Below, piece after piece: positions 1 to 5,690 of a stretch of DNA of 16,035 nt. Position numbers and translations under genes: made by a program. Origin of the DNA: Candidatus Omnitrophota bacterium (GTDB lineage: Bacteria > Omnitrophota > Gorgyraeia > Zapsychrales > Fredricksoniimonadaceae); NCBI GenBank assembly GCA_016196515.1, contig JACPXN010000119.1:1-16035 (forward strand), written 5' to 3'. Under the pieces are notes generated by a model. It had not been told where the DNA came from and did no database searches. It saw only the letters and a list, made by a program, of their open reading frames with translations. How positions within the stretch are numbered: position 1 is the first letter of the stretch; each line of letters begins with the position of its first letter.

Positions 1-15
1 AAGGCGGGGCGGGGT
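1..15. repeat. right arm of GC-rich palindromic repeat, cut by window edge
   Basis: GGCGGGG at 3-9 is followed by CGGGGTCTGCC. This matches the right arm and flank of the palindrome family seen near 12533, 14372, 14880, 15395 and 15512. The left arm would lie before the window. In the reading frame of the DUF1844 gene it gives Gly-Gly-Ala, the same phase as most other coding copies. Confidence 0.45.
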
Positions 16-323
16 CTGCCCAGGAACCAAAACCCTCTGAAGAAGAAGCGGCCCAACCCCAACTGGATTTTTTCAATTACGTGGCCTCGCTGGGTTTTCA
101 GGCCATGATCTTTTTGGGCGAAATGCCCAATCCCGTCACCGATCAGACGGAAAAGAACCTCAAACAGGCGAAATTCCTCATTGATACGCTGGTTTTGATC
201 CGCGAGAAGACCACCGGCAATCTTAACAAGGAAGAATCCGAATTGCTCAACGGTTCCATTTACGAACTGCAAAAGCGTTTTGTGGAAATTGCGCAAAAGG
301 CCTCCGGCCCTAACGGGCCGTAG
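1..323 (+). CDS. DUF1844 family protein (5' partial)
   Basis: The frame is open from position 3, the first full codon in the window, to the TAG at 321-323, so the true start lies upstream. The first 26 or so visible codons give a low-complexity Gly/Ala/Pro/Glu linker. The conserved core follows, from about NYVASLGFQAMIFLGE through NPVTDQTEKNLKQAKFLID to a C-terminal helix ending YELQKRFVEIAQ. This pattern (small hydrophobic segment, LGE, then NLxxAKxxID and LxxKTxGNL) is that of DUF1844, a small domain of unknown function. A GTG at 81 would cut the core and is not a credible start. The linker opens with a GC-rich repeat arm at 3-9. The next gene begins 18 nt downstream, and its ribosome site lies in a hairpin overlapping this gene's end. 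No biochemical role can be assigned. Confidence 0.85.
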   Translation, partial: GGAGSAQEPKPSEEEAAQPQLDFFNYVASLGFQAMIFLGEMPNPVTDQTEKNLKQAKFLIDTLVLIREKTTGNLNKEESELLNGSIYELQKRFVEIAQKASGPNGP

Positions 324-332
324 GCCCGGAGG
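301..332 (+). promoter_or_regulatory. hairpin covering a Shine-Dalgarno sequence
   Basis: CCTCCGG (301-307) is perfectly complementary to CCGGAGG (326-332). Inside the loop CCC (308-310) can pair with GGG (315-317). The GGAGG at 328-332 is the ribosome binding site of the gene starting at 341, 8 nt away, so the hairpin would hide it. The stop codon of the upstream gene (321-323) lies in the loop, so a terminating ribosome would open the structure. This suggests translational coupling. Folding is judged by eye only. Confidence 0.5.
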
Positions 333-340
333 GAATCAAA

Positions 341-496
341 ATGATCGACGACGCATTGCTGGCCATTTTGGCTTGTCCCGCCTGCCAGGGGGACGTTGTC
401 CTGAAAGACAATAAGATCGTCTGTACCCGTTGCGCTCGCCGCTACCCCATCAAGGACGGGGCCCCTGTCCTTTTGGCCGACGAGGCCGAGAAATGA
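341..496 (+). CDS. Trm112-like zinc-ribbon peptide (UPF0434/YcaR type)
   Basis: A 51-residue protein, typical of the bacterial Trm112/YcaR family. It has a CPAC knuckle at residues 12-15 and a CTRC knuckle at 28-31, so four cysteines could bind one zinc. The family ending RRYPIKDGAPVLL follows. Eukaryotic and archaeal Trm112 activate methyltransferases; the bacterial members are less well understood, so a partner here is unknown. ATG at 341 is preceded by GGAGG at 328-332. The TGA (494-496) overlaps the ATG of the peptidase gene at 493, so the two are probably translationally coupled. It is likely part of the operon running into efp-accB-accC. Confidence 0.85.
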   Translation: MIDDALLAILACPACQGDVVLKDNKIVCTRCARRYPIKDGAPVLLADEAEK

Positions 497-1551
497 CCCC
501 GCGTTTAAAAAAGCTGGCCGCCGAATTCCCCCACCATAAGAACATTGACGGGCTTTTGGTCGTCAACGACACCAATATCCGTTATCTGACGGATTTTCCG
601 GCCGGCGAATCCTGGCTTTTGGTTACGCCCCAAAAAGCCGTTTATATTACGGATTTTCGTTATTTCCTGCAGGCCAAGCATGGCCTGAAAGGGGTGAGCG
701 TCAAGCCATATACCAAAACCCCGTGCCTTGTCCTCTTTGATCTGGTCAGGAGCCTGAAGGTCAGACGGCTTGGTTTTGATGAGCGCCATACGAGTGTGGC
801 CCAATTCAAGAAATTAAAACAATTCTGTCCGCGGCGCACCAAACTGGTGCCGGCCGGCGGCCTGGTGGAATCATTAAGGGAGATCAAGGAAGAGGGGGAG
901 ATCGCCCAGATCCGTGCGTGTTTGAAACTGCATTTCAAGGCCCTGGATCTTTTAAAGAAAGTGGTGAAGCCCGGGGTCACGGAGCGCTATGTCCTGGCCC
1001 GGTTGGAGCGTTTCGTTAGGTCCCATAGAGTCGGTTTTGCTTTTGATCCCATTATTGCCTCCGGCCCCAATTCCTGTTATCCTCATGCCTGTGTCACGGA
1101 CCGTGTCATCCGCAACCATGAGCCGGTCCTGATCGATACAGGCATTGAGATCGGGGGTTATAAGTCTGACTTGACACGAAATTTCTTTTTGGGTAGAATT
1201 CTACCCTCTGTTCGCCAAGCCTTTGACGCTGTTAAACTTGCGCAAAGCACAGCCATCGCCATGATCAAACCCGGAGTCCTGGCGGCCCAGGTGGATCGAC
1301 AGGCACGCAACACATTGAAAAAATTCGGGTTAGCAAAATATTTCGGTCATTCTCTCGGGCATGGCGTTGGTTTGGATATTCATGAGGACCCGCGGCTGTC
1401 GTGCAAAAGCACGAGCGTTTTGGAACCGGGGATGGTCGTGACCGTGGAGCCGGCGGTTTATGTCCCCAACCAGTTCGGGATCAGGGTCGAAGACATGGTC
1501 TTGGTGACACAACAAGGATGCGAGGTATTGAGTGGCCATTACGATCAATGA
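493..1551 (+). CDS. pepP: M24 family metallopeptidase (Xaa-Pro aminopeptidase-like)
   Basis: A 352-residue cytosolic peptidase expected to remove N-terminal residues ahead of proline. An N-terminal creatinase-like domain (about 1-130) precedes the pita-bread catalytic domain. All five metal ligands are visible: D215 (LIDTG), D226 (YKSDLTR), H290 (GHSLGHGVG), E319 (TVEPAVY) and E333 (RVEDM), so a two-metal active enzyme is expected. The start at 493 overlaps the previous stop as ATGA. An in-frame extension back to about 430 exists but runs through the Trm112-like gene and encodes nothing family-like. The 3' end overlaps efp by 20 nt. The pepP-efp-accB-accC order is common in bacteria. A strong promoter-like sequence lies within it at 1171-1199. 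Aminopeptidase P versus proline dipeptidase cannot be decided by eye. Confidence 0.88.
   Translation: MTPRLKKLAAEFPHHKNIDGLLVVNDTNIRYLTDFPAGESWLLVTPQKAVYITDFRYFLQAKHGLKGVSVKPYTKTPCLVLFDLVRSLKVRRLGFDERHTSVAQFKKLKQFCPRRTKLVPAGGLVESLREIKEEGEIAQIRACLKLHFKALDLLKKVVKPGVTERYVLARLERFVRSHRVGFAFDPIIASGPNSCYPHACVTDRVIRNHEPVLIDTGIEIGGYKSDLTRNFFLGRILPSVRQAFDAVKLAQSTAIAMIKPGVLAAQVDRQARNTLKKFGLAKYFGHSLGHGVGLDIHEDPRLSCKSTSVLEPGMVVTVEPAVYVPNQFGIRVEDMVLVTQQGCEVLSGHYDQ
1171..1206 (+). promoter_or_regulatory. internal sigma70-like promoter overlapped by a 16-bp palindrome
   Basis: TTGACA (1171-1176) is a perfect -35 box. After a 17-nt spacer comes TAGAAT (1194-1199), one base from the -10 consensus. A perfect palindrome, GGGTAGAATTCTACCC (1191-1206), covers the -10 box and the expected start point, as an operator would. 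It lies inside the peptidase gene, about 330 nt before efp, and could drive efp-accB-accC separately. A chance match within coding sequence cannot be excluded. Confidence 0.45.
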
Positions 1552-2098
1552 AATAGAGAACGGCATGGGTCTGATGGTGGACGGCCAATTGTATTTTATC
1601 ACCGATTTTAATCATGTGAAACCCGGCAAAGGCAGTGCCTTTGTCCGCATCCGTTTAAAGAACATCAGGACCGACGCTGTCCTGGAGCGCACCTTCCGCA
1701 CCTCGGAGAGTCTGGACAATGTGCCCCTGGAGCGCCGGCGCATGCAGTTCACCTACGTTTCCGGCAATGAATATCATTTCATGGACCAGAGCACCTACGA
1801 AGACACGGTCATCTCCAAAGGACTTTTGGGTGATGCGGTCAAATACCTCCAGGATGATGCCGTCGTTGAGGCCCTTGTGCACAAGGACCAGGTGGTCAAG
1901 GTTGAGATGCCTACGTTCATCATCGCCACGGTCATCGAGGCCGACCCCGGTTTGAAAGGGGACTCTTCCAAGTCCGGATATAAACCGGCCAAGATCGACA
2001 CCGGCGCCTCGGTCCAGGTGCCGCTTTTCATTCAAACAGGGGAGACCATCAAGGTGGACACCCGCACCGGCATCTACGTCGAAAGGGTCAAGAAATGA
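1532..2098 (+). CDS. efp: translation elongation factor P
   Basis: A 188-residue EF-P, the usual length. EF-P binds between the ribosomal P and E sites and relieves stalling at polyproline stretches. Three beta domains are expected: a KOW-like N-terminal domain (about 1-62), an OB domain (65-128) and a C-terminal OB domain (130-188) ending in the signature GETIKVDTRTGIYVER. The modification loop reads HVKPGKG, with a lysine (K33) at the tip. That fits the lysine-type EF-Ps (EpmA or YmfI routes, or unmodified) and not the arginine rhamnosylated by EarP. The start is GTG at 1532, with GAGG at 1522-1525, and it overlaps the peptidase gene by 20 nt. The TGA overlaps the accB ATG. Several proteins here contain proline runs, for example the one at 15012. 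Confidence 0.96.
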   Translation: MAITINEIENGMGLMVDGQLYFITDFNHVKPGKGSAFVRIRLKNIRTDAVLERTFRTSESLDNVPLERRRMQFTYVSGNEYHFMDQSTYEDTVISKGLLGDAVKYLQDDAVVEALVHKDQVVKVEMPTFIIATVIEADPGLKGDSSKSGYKPAKIDTGASVQVPLFIQTGETIKVDTRTGIYVERVKK

Positions 2099-2562
2099 AT
2101 TTAAAAGACATCAAAGAGATCATCGCGCTCATGAACGAGCATCATCTCAATGAGATCGAGATCGAGCGTGAGGGCCTGAAGCTGAAACTCAAGAAAGCCG
2201 CCGACGGCCAGATCGGCATGCCTGGCGCGCCCCATTATCCCGTTGAATCCATTCCTTCCCCCAAGACCGCCGTTCCCTCGACCCCGGCGCCGGCCGCCGA
2301 TGATGCCGCTCAAAAAGGCACCAAGGACATCAAGTCACCCATGGTCGGGACGTTCTACCGCGCGCCCTCGCCGGAAGCAGCGCCATTCGTCGAAGTGGGC
2401 CAGACCGTCGAAGTCGGCCAGGTCGTCTGCATCGTGGAAGCCATGAAGCTCATGAACGAGATCAAGTCGGAAGTGCGCGGCAAGGTCGTCCAGGTCGCCG
2501 TCGAGAACGCCGAACCGGTCGAGTTCGGGCAGACCCTGTTCGTGGTTGATCATGTTCTCTAA
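2095..2562 (+). CDS. accB: acetyl-CoA carboxylase biotin carboxyl carrier protein
   Basis: A 155-residue carrier that holds biotin for acetyl-CoA carboxylase, the first committed step of fatty acid synthesis. The N-terminal helix (1-35, MNLKDIKEIIALMNEHHL) is typical of AccB. A Pro/Ala-rich linker (about 40-75) follows, then the biotinyl domain (about 78-155). The biotinylation motif EAMKLMNE places the modified lysine at K118. The protein ends in the usual FGQTLFVVDHV. ATG at 2095 is preceded by AAAGGG (2082-2087) and overlaps the efp stop by 4 nt. It overlaps accC by 11 nt, so subunit production is probably coupled. AccA and AccD are not in the window. Confidence 0.96.
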   Translation: MNLKDIKEIIALMNEHHLNEIEIEREGLKLKLKKAADGQIGMPGAPHYPVESIPSPKTAVPSTPAPAADDAAQKGTKDIKSPMVGTFYRAPSPEAAPFVEVGQTVEVGQVVCIVEAMKLMNEIKSEVRGKVVQVAVENAEPVEFGQTLFVVDHVL

Positions 2563-3895
2563 AATTTTGATCGCTAACCGTGGTGAGATCGCCCTGCGCA
2601 TCATCCGCGCCTGCAAGGAAATGGGCATACGCACCGTCGCTGTCTATTCCCAGGCGGACCAGCATTCTTTGCACGTGCGTTTCGCGGACGAGGCCGTCTG
2701 CATCGGCAAGGCCCCGGCCAAGGACAGTTATCTGAACATCCCGGCCATTGTTTCCGCCGCGGAGATCACCGACGTCGAGGCCATCCACCCGGGGTACGGG
2801 TTTCTGTCGGAGAACGCGCATTTCGCCGAGATCTGCGAGTCCTGCCACATCAAATTCATCGGCCCCACCCCCGAGGCCATCCGCAAGATGGGCGACAAGA
2901 TCATTGCCAAGGAGACCGTCAGGAAAACGGGCGTTCCCTTGACCCCGGGCAGCAACGGGGTGATCAAGCGTCCGGAAGACGCCGTTGCCGTCGCGCAAAA
3001 GATCAAATATCCCGTGATCATCAAGGCCGCGGCCGGCGGGGGCGGCAAAGGCATGCGCGTCTGCCACAATGACGTGACGCTCATCAATTCTTTCAAGATG
3101 GCCCAGACCGAGGCGGAGGCCAATTTCGGCCGGGGCGACGTTTATATCGAAAAATACATCGAAAGCCCGCGCCACGTCGAATTCCAGGTCCTGGCGGACC
3201 ATCACGGCAATGTCATCCATTTGGGCGAGCGCGATTGCAGTGTCCAGCGCCGCCACCAGAAGCTTTTAGAGGAATCCCCCTCGCCCGGGCTTGACGTGAA
3301 TTTGCGCAAAAAAATGGGCGACGCGGCCCTCAAGGCGGCCAGGGCCGTCAATTATCAGGGTGTGGGGACCGTCGAGTTTTTGCTCGACGGGCGCAGCGAT
3401 TTTTATTTCATGGAAATGAACACGCGCCTGCAGGTCGAGCACCCGGTCACCGAAATGGTCACCGGCGTCGACCTTGTCAAGGAACAGATCAAGGCCGCTG
3501 CGGGCCTGAAACTTAAAGTCAAGCAGGAAGATGTCAGGTTCAAAGGGGTGTCCATCGAATGCCGCATCAACGCCGAGGACCCATACAATCATTTTATCCC
3601 TTCGCCGGGAAAGATCGCCGAGCTCAACCTTCCCGGGGGGCCCGGCGTGCGCATTGACACCCATATTTATCCCGGGTATACCATCAGCCCTTATTATGAT
3701 TCCTTGGTGGCCAAGGTGATCGTCCATGGTAAAGACCGCGAGGAAGCGGTGCGTATCATGCGCCGGGCGCTGGATGAATTTTACGTGTCGCCGATCAAGA
3801 CCACCGTAGGGCTGCACATGGAGATCTTGCAGCACCCGGCTTTTTTGCAGGGCAAGACCACGACGCATTTTTTGGAAAAAATGCTGGACCACTAA
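2552..3895 (+). CDS. accC: acetyl-CoA carboxylase biotin carboxylase subunit
   Basis: A 447-residue cytosolic enzyme that carboxylates AccB-bound biotin using ATP and bicarbonate. It has the N-terminal domain (FSKILIANRGEIALRI, 2-17), an ATP-grasp domain with the glycine-rich loop AAAGGGGKGMR (159-169) and the lysines equivalent to E. coli K116 and K159. The catalytic segment EMNTRLQVEHPVTE (about 288-301) and the C-terminal domain follow. I chose ATG at 2552 over an in-frame TTG six bases upstream because MFSKILIANRGEIA aligns with the normal start of the family. The start lies inside the end of accB. No anomaly is seen. The operon may continue into the PFK gene only 10 nt downstream. Confidence 0.97.
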   Translation: MFSKILIANRGEIALRIIRACKEMGIRTVAVYSQADQHSLHVRFADEAVCIGKAPAKDSYLNIPAIVSAAEITDVEAIHPGYGFLSENAHFAEICESCHIKFIGPTPEAIRKMGDKIIAKETVRKTGVPLTPGSNGVIKRPEDAVAVAQKIKYPVIIKAAAGGGGKGMRVCHNDVTLINSFKMAQTEAEANFGRGDVYIEKYIESPRHVEFQVLADHHGNVIHLGERDCSVQRRHQKLLEESPSPGLDVNLRKKMGDAALKAARAVNYQGVGTVEFLLDGRSDFYFMEMNTRLQVEHPVTEMVTGVDLVKEQIKAAAGLKLKVKQEDVRFKGVSIECRINAEDPYNHFIPSPGKIAELNLPGGPGVRIDTHIYPGYTISPYYDSLVAKVIVHGKDREEAVRIMRRALDEFYVSPIKTTVGLHMEILQHPAFLQGKTTTHFLEKMLDH

Positions 3896-3905
3896 AAAAG
3901 GAAAA

Positions 3906-4943
3906 ATGAAAAAGATCGGCATACTGACAGGCGGGGCGGATTGTCCGGGGTTAAATTCGGTCATCCGCGCGGTCGTGCGCAAAGGCATGCAGGAGGGCTA
4001 TGTCGTCACCGGCATCAAGAACGGGTGGCTGGGCCTGATTGAAAATGACATGCGCGTTCTGGACGTCAAGTCCACCACCGGTATTTTGGACCGCGGAGGC
4101 ACCATTTTAGGCACCAGCCGTGTCAATCCTTTGGCCGATGAAGAGCAGATCAGAAAAATAAAAGAGAATTACCAGAGGAGCGGCATGGACGCGCTCATTG
4201 CCGTCGGCGGGGAAGAAACCCTCAAAATTGCATTGGCCTTGTATCAACGCGGCATCATCCGTGTCGTCGGGGTCCCTAAATCCATTGACAATGCCCTTTC
4301 CGGAACCGATTACGCGTTCGGGTTTGACACGGCGGTCAATATCGCCACCCAGTGCATCGACCGTTTGCACACGACCGCGGAATCGCATCACCGCATCATG
4401 GTCGTCGAGGTCATGGGGCTTTACACCGGCTGGATTGCGGTGGAGGCCGGCATTGCCGGCGGGGCGGACATTGTCCTCATCCCGGAAATACCGATCAAGT
4501 TGGATGAGGTGTATGAGCATTTGCGCGAGAGGCATAAACGCGGCAAACCGTTTTCCATCATCGTGATCTCCGAAGGCACGAAGATCGAAGGGTATCTCCC
4601 CAAATCCACGGATCCCAATGTCCCGGTGGTTGAGAAACGCCGTTTCGGCAGCGTCGGGGAGTATTTGGCCAAGATCATCGAGGACAATACCGGTTATGAG
4701 ACCCGTGTCAGCGTTTTGGGGTATATCCAGCGCGGCGGCACGCCGACCTCGTTCGACCGCGTTTTGGGCACGCGTTTGGGGGTCAAGGCCGTTGAACTGG
4801 CCAGGGACCAGAGATTCGGTAAAATGGCCAGTTTGCGCGATAACAAGATGCGTTTTGTGGACATTGAAGAAGCTGTGCGCGAGCGCAAGCAGGTGAACAT
4901 GGATCTGGTGGACATTGCCAACATTTTTTACGCGGGGCCGTAA
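3906..4943 (+). CDS. PfkA-family 6-phosphofructokinase with atypical active site
   Basis: A 345-residue member of the PfkA fold, which phosphorylates fructose 6-phosphate with ATP or pyrophosphate. Visible motifs are GGADCPGLN (9-17), GTSR (69-72), GGEET (101-105), PKSIDNA (124-130), the VVEVMG segment (166-171), ISEGTK and LGYIQRGG. Compared with E. coli PfkA, position 104 is Glu not Gly and the Gly of PGTIDND is Lys, features that lean towards pyrophosphate-type or long-clade enzymes. Several normally invariant residues differ: TIDND reads SIDNA (second Asp lost), MGR reads MGL (Arg171 equivalent lost) and the Asp103 equivalent is Glu. The main catalytic Asp (D128 here) is kept. The donor and even the activity are therefore uncertain. 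ATG at 3906 has AAGG at 3898-3901, close behind accC. A double-hairpin repeat follows the stop. Confidence 0.85.
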   Translation: MKKIGILTGGADCPGLNSVIRAVVRKGMQEGYVVTGIKNGWLGLIENDMRVLDVKSTTGILDRGGTILGTSRVNPLADEEQIRKIKENYQRSGMDALIAVGGEETLKIALALYQRGIIRVVGVPKSIDNALSGTDYAFGFDTAVNIATQCIDRLHTTAESHHRIMVVEVMGLYTGWIAVEAGIAGGADIVLIPEIPIKLDEVYEHLRERHKRGKPFSIIVISEGTKIEGYLPKSTDPNVPVVEKRRFGSVGEYLAKIIEDNTGYETRVSVLGYIQRGGTPTSFDRVLGTRLGVKAVELARDQRFGKMASLRDNKMRFVDIEEAVRERKQVNMDLVDIANIFYAGP

Positions 4944-4948
4944 AGTAC

Positions 4949-5018
4949 TGTCACCCCCGAATGTTTTTGTCGGGGGTCCAGTGTACTGGATTCCCGACAG
5001 AAGCTTTCGGGAATGACA
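4949..5018. repeat. paired-hairpin repetitive element (REP/BIME- or MITE-like)
   Basis: Two hairpins lie side by side. In the first, 4953-4960 pairs with 4970-4977 (8 bp, 9-nt loop, core CCCGA/TCGGG). In the second, 4990-4997 pairs with 5007-5014 (ATTCCCGA/TCGGGAAT, 9-nt loop). Between them CCAGT (4978-4982) and ACTGG (4985-4989) form a small palindrome. The outer ends TGTCA (4949-4953) and TGACA (5014-5018) are also inverted, so the whole element is nearly symmetrical. It fills the gap between pfk and gmhA and may also act as a weak terminator or mRNA stabiliser. The ATTCCC...GGGAAT form resembles repeats such as neisserial dRS3; no relationship is claimed. Confidence 0.6.
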
Positions 5019-5033
5019 AAAAGGAAGATGATT

Positions 5034-5603
5034 ATGAAGAACCTAATTGAGCAAGTGTTTGCAGAGTCCATTACAGTCAAGCAACAGACTTTAAAAGATA
5101 ATTTGTCTCAGATCATTGCTGCCGCCCAAAGCGTGATCGCGGCGTTCAAAAGCGGGCATAAGGTCTTCTTTTTCGGCAACGGCGGTTCCGCGGCAGACAG
5201 CCAGCACATCGCGGCGGAATTCATCGGCCGTTTCCAGAAAGAACGCAAGTCTTGGGCCGCCATCGCGCTGACCACGGACACGTCCATTTTGACCGCTTTG
5301 GGCAATGATTACAATTTTGACATCGTTTTTGCCCGCCAGTTGGAAGGGTTAGGGCAAAAGGGCGACGTGGTTTTTGCCATTTCCACGAGCGGCAATTCTA
5401 AAAACGTTTTGGCCGGGGTCAGACAGGCCAGGGCCATGGGCATGACAACCATCGGCGTCACGGGCGGGACGGGCGGTGCTTTGGCGTCGGCGTGCGACAT
5501 TGTCATTGTTGCGGCCTCGTCTAAGACCGCGCGCATTCAGGAAACCCATCTGTGTGTTTTTCACGCGATTTGTGAAATTGTTGAGAACGCTTTGACCCGG
5601 TAG
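5034..5603 (+). CDS. gmhA: sedoheptulose 7-phosphate isomerase
   Basis: A 189-residue SIS-fold enzyme of the cytosol that converts sedoheptulose 7-phosphate to D-glycero-D-manno-heptose 7-phosphate, the first step of ADP-heptose synthesis for lipopolysaccharide inner core. The signature GNGGSAADSQHIAAE spans 48-62, with H58 and E62 at the zinc site. The C-terminal RIQETHLCVFHAICE supplies Q169 and H177, the other expected ligands, at the spacing of the E. coli enzyme. STSGN (118-121 region) is the SIS phosphate-binding loop. ATG at 5034 is preferred because AAGGA (5021-5025) is 8 nt upstream. The in-frame ATGs at 5013 and 5028 are badly spaced, and the first lies in the repeat. The pathway partner hldE is 1.3 kb downstream, beyond an unrelated ATPase gene. 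Confidence 0.93.
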   Translation: MKNLIEQVFAESITVKQQTLKDNLSQIIAAAQSVIAAFKSGHKVFFFGNGGSAADSQHIAAEFIGRFQKERKSWAAIALTTDTSILTALGNDYNFDIVFARQLEGLGQKGDVVFAISTSGNSKNVLAGVRQARAMGMTTIGVTGGTGGALASACDIVIVAASSKTARIQETHLCVFHAICEIVENALTR

Positions 5604-5621
5604 CCCCCTTTTTTGCCCTAA

Positions 5622-5652
5622 ATTTTTCACCTCTTCCAGTGGTCTGAAAAAT
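5622..5652 (+). terminator. possible hairpin downstream of gmhA
   Basis: ATTTTTCA (5622-5629) is complementary to TGAAAAAT (5645-5652) with a 15-nt loop. It lies between the gmhA stop and the promoter of the next gene. The stem is AT-rich and has no clear U tract after it, so it would be at best a weak terminator; a T7 run at 5610-5616 lies just before it. Confidence 0.25.
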
Positions 5653-5656
5653 CGTA

Positions 5657-5684
5657 TTGAAATCTCGAATTTTCATGGTATGCT
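5657..5684 (+). promoter_or_regulatory. promoter of the AAA_14 ATPase gene, probably leaderless
   Basis: TTGAAA (5657-5662), a 16-nt spacer and TATGCT (5679-5684) form a good sigma70-like promoter. The ATG at 5691 is only 6 nt after the -10 box, at the expected transcription start. No Shine-Dalgarno sequence precedes the gene, which fits a leaderless mRNA. Confidence 0.5.
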
Positions 5685-5690
5685 TGTGGC

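Noticed and set aside
430..492. Upstream in-frame extension of the M24 peptidase
   Set aside because: It runs through the Trm112-like gene and encodes no family-like residues; ATG at 493 overlaps the previous stop and gives the normal length.
2546..2551. TTG start for accC
   Set aside because: ATG at 2552 gives the conserved N-terminus and length; TTG adds only two unconserved residues.
2462..3256. 264-codon antisense open frame across accB-accC
   Set aside because: It is the complement of strongly conserved biotin carboxylase sequence, with skewed composition and no recognisable motif; a GC-rich shadow frame.
5013..5033. Earlier ATG codons for gmhA (5013, 5028)
   Set aside because: The first lies within the repeat without a ribosome site; the second is 2 nt from AAGGA; 5034 is spaced correctly.
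5604..5690. A small gene between gmhA and the AAA_14 gene
   Set aside because: No open frame with a start and ribosome site is present; the region holds only a weak hairpin and a promoter.
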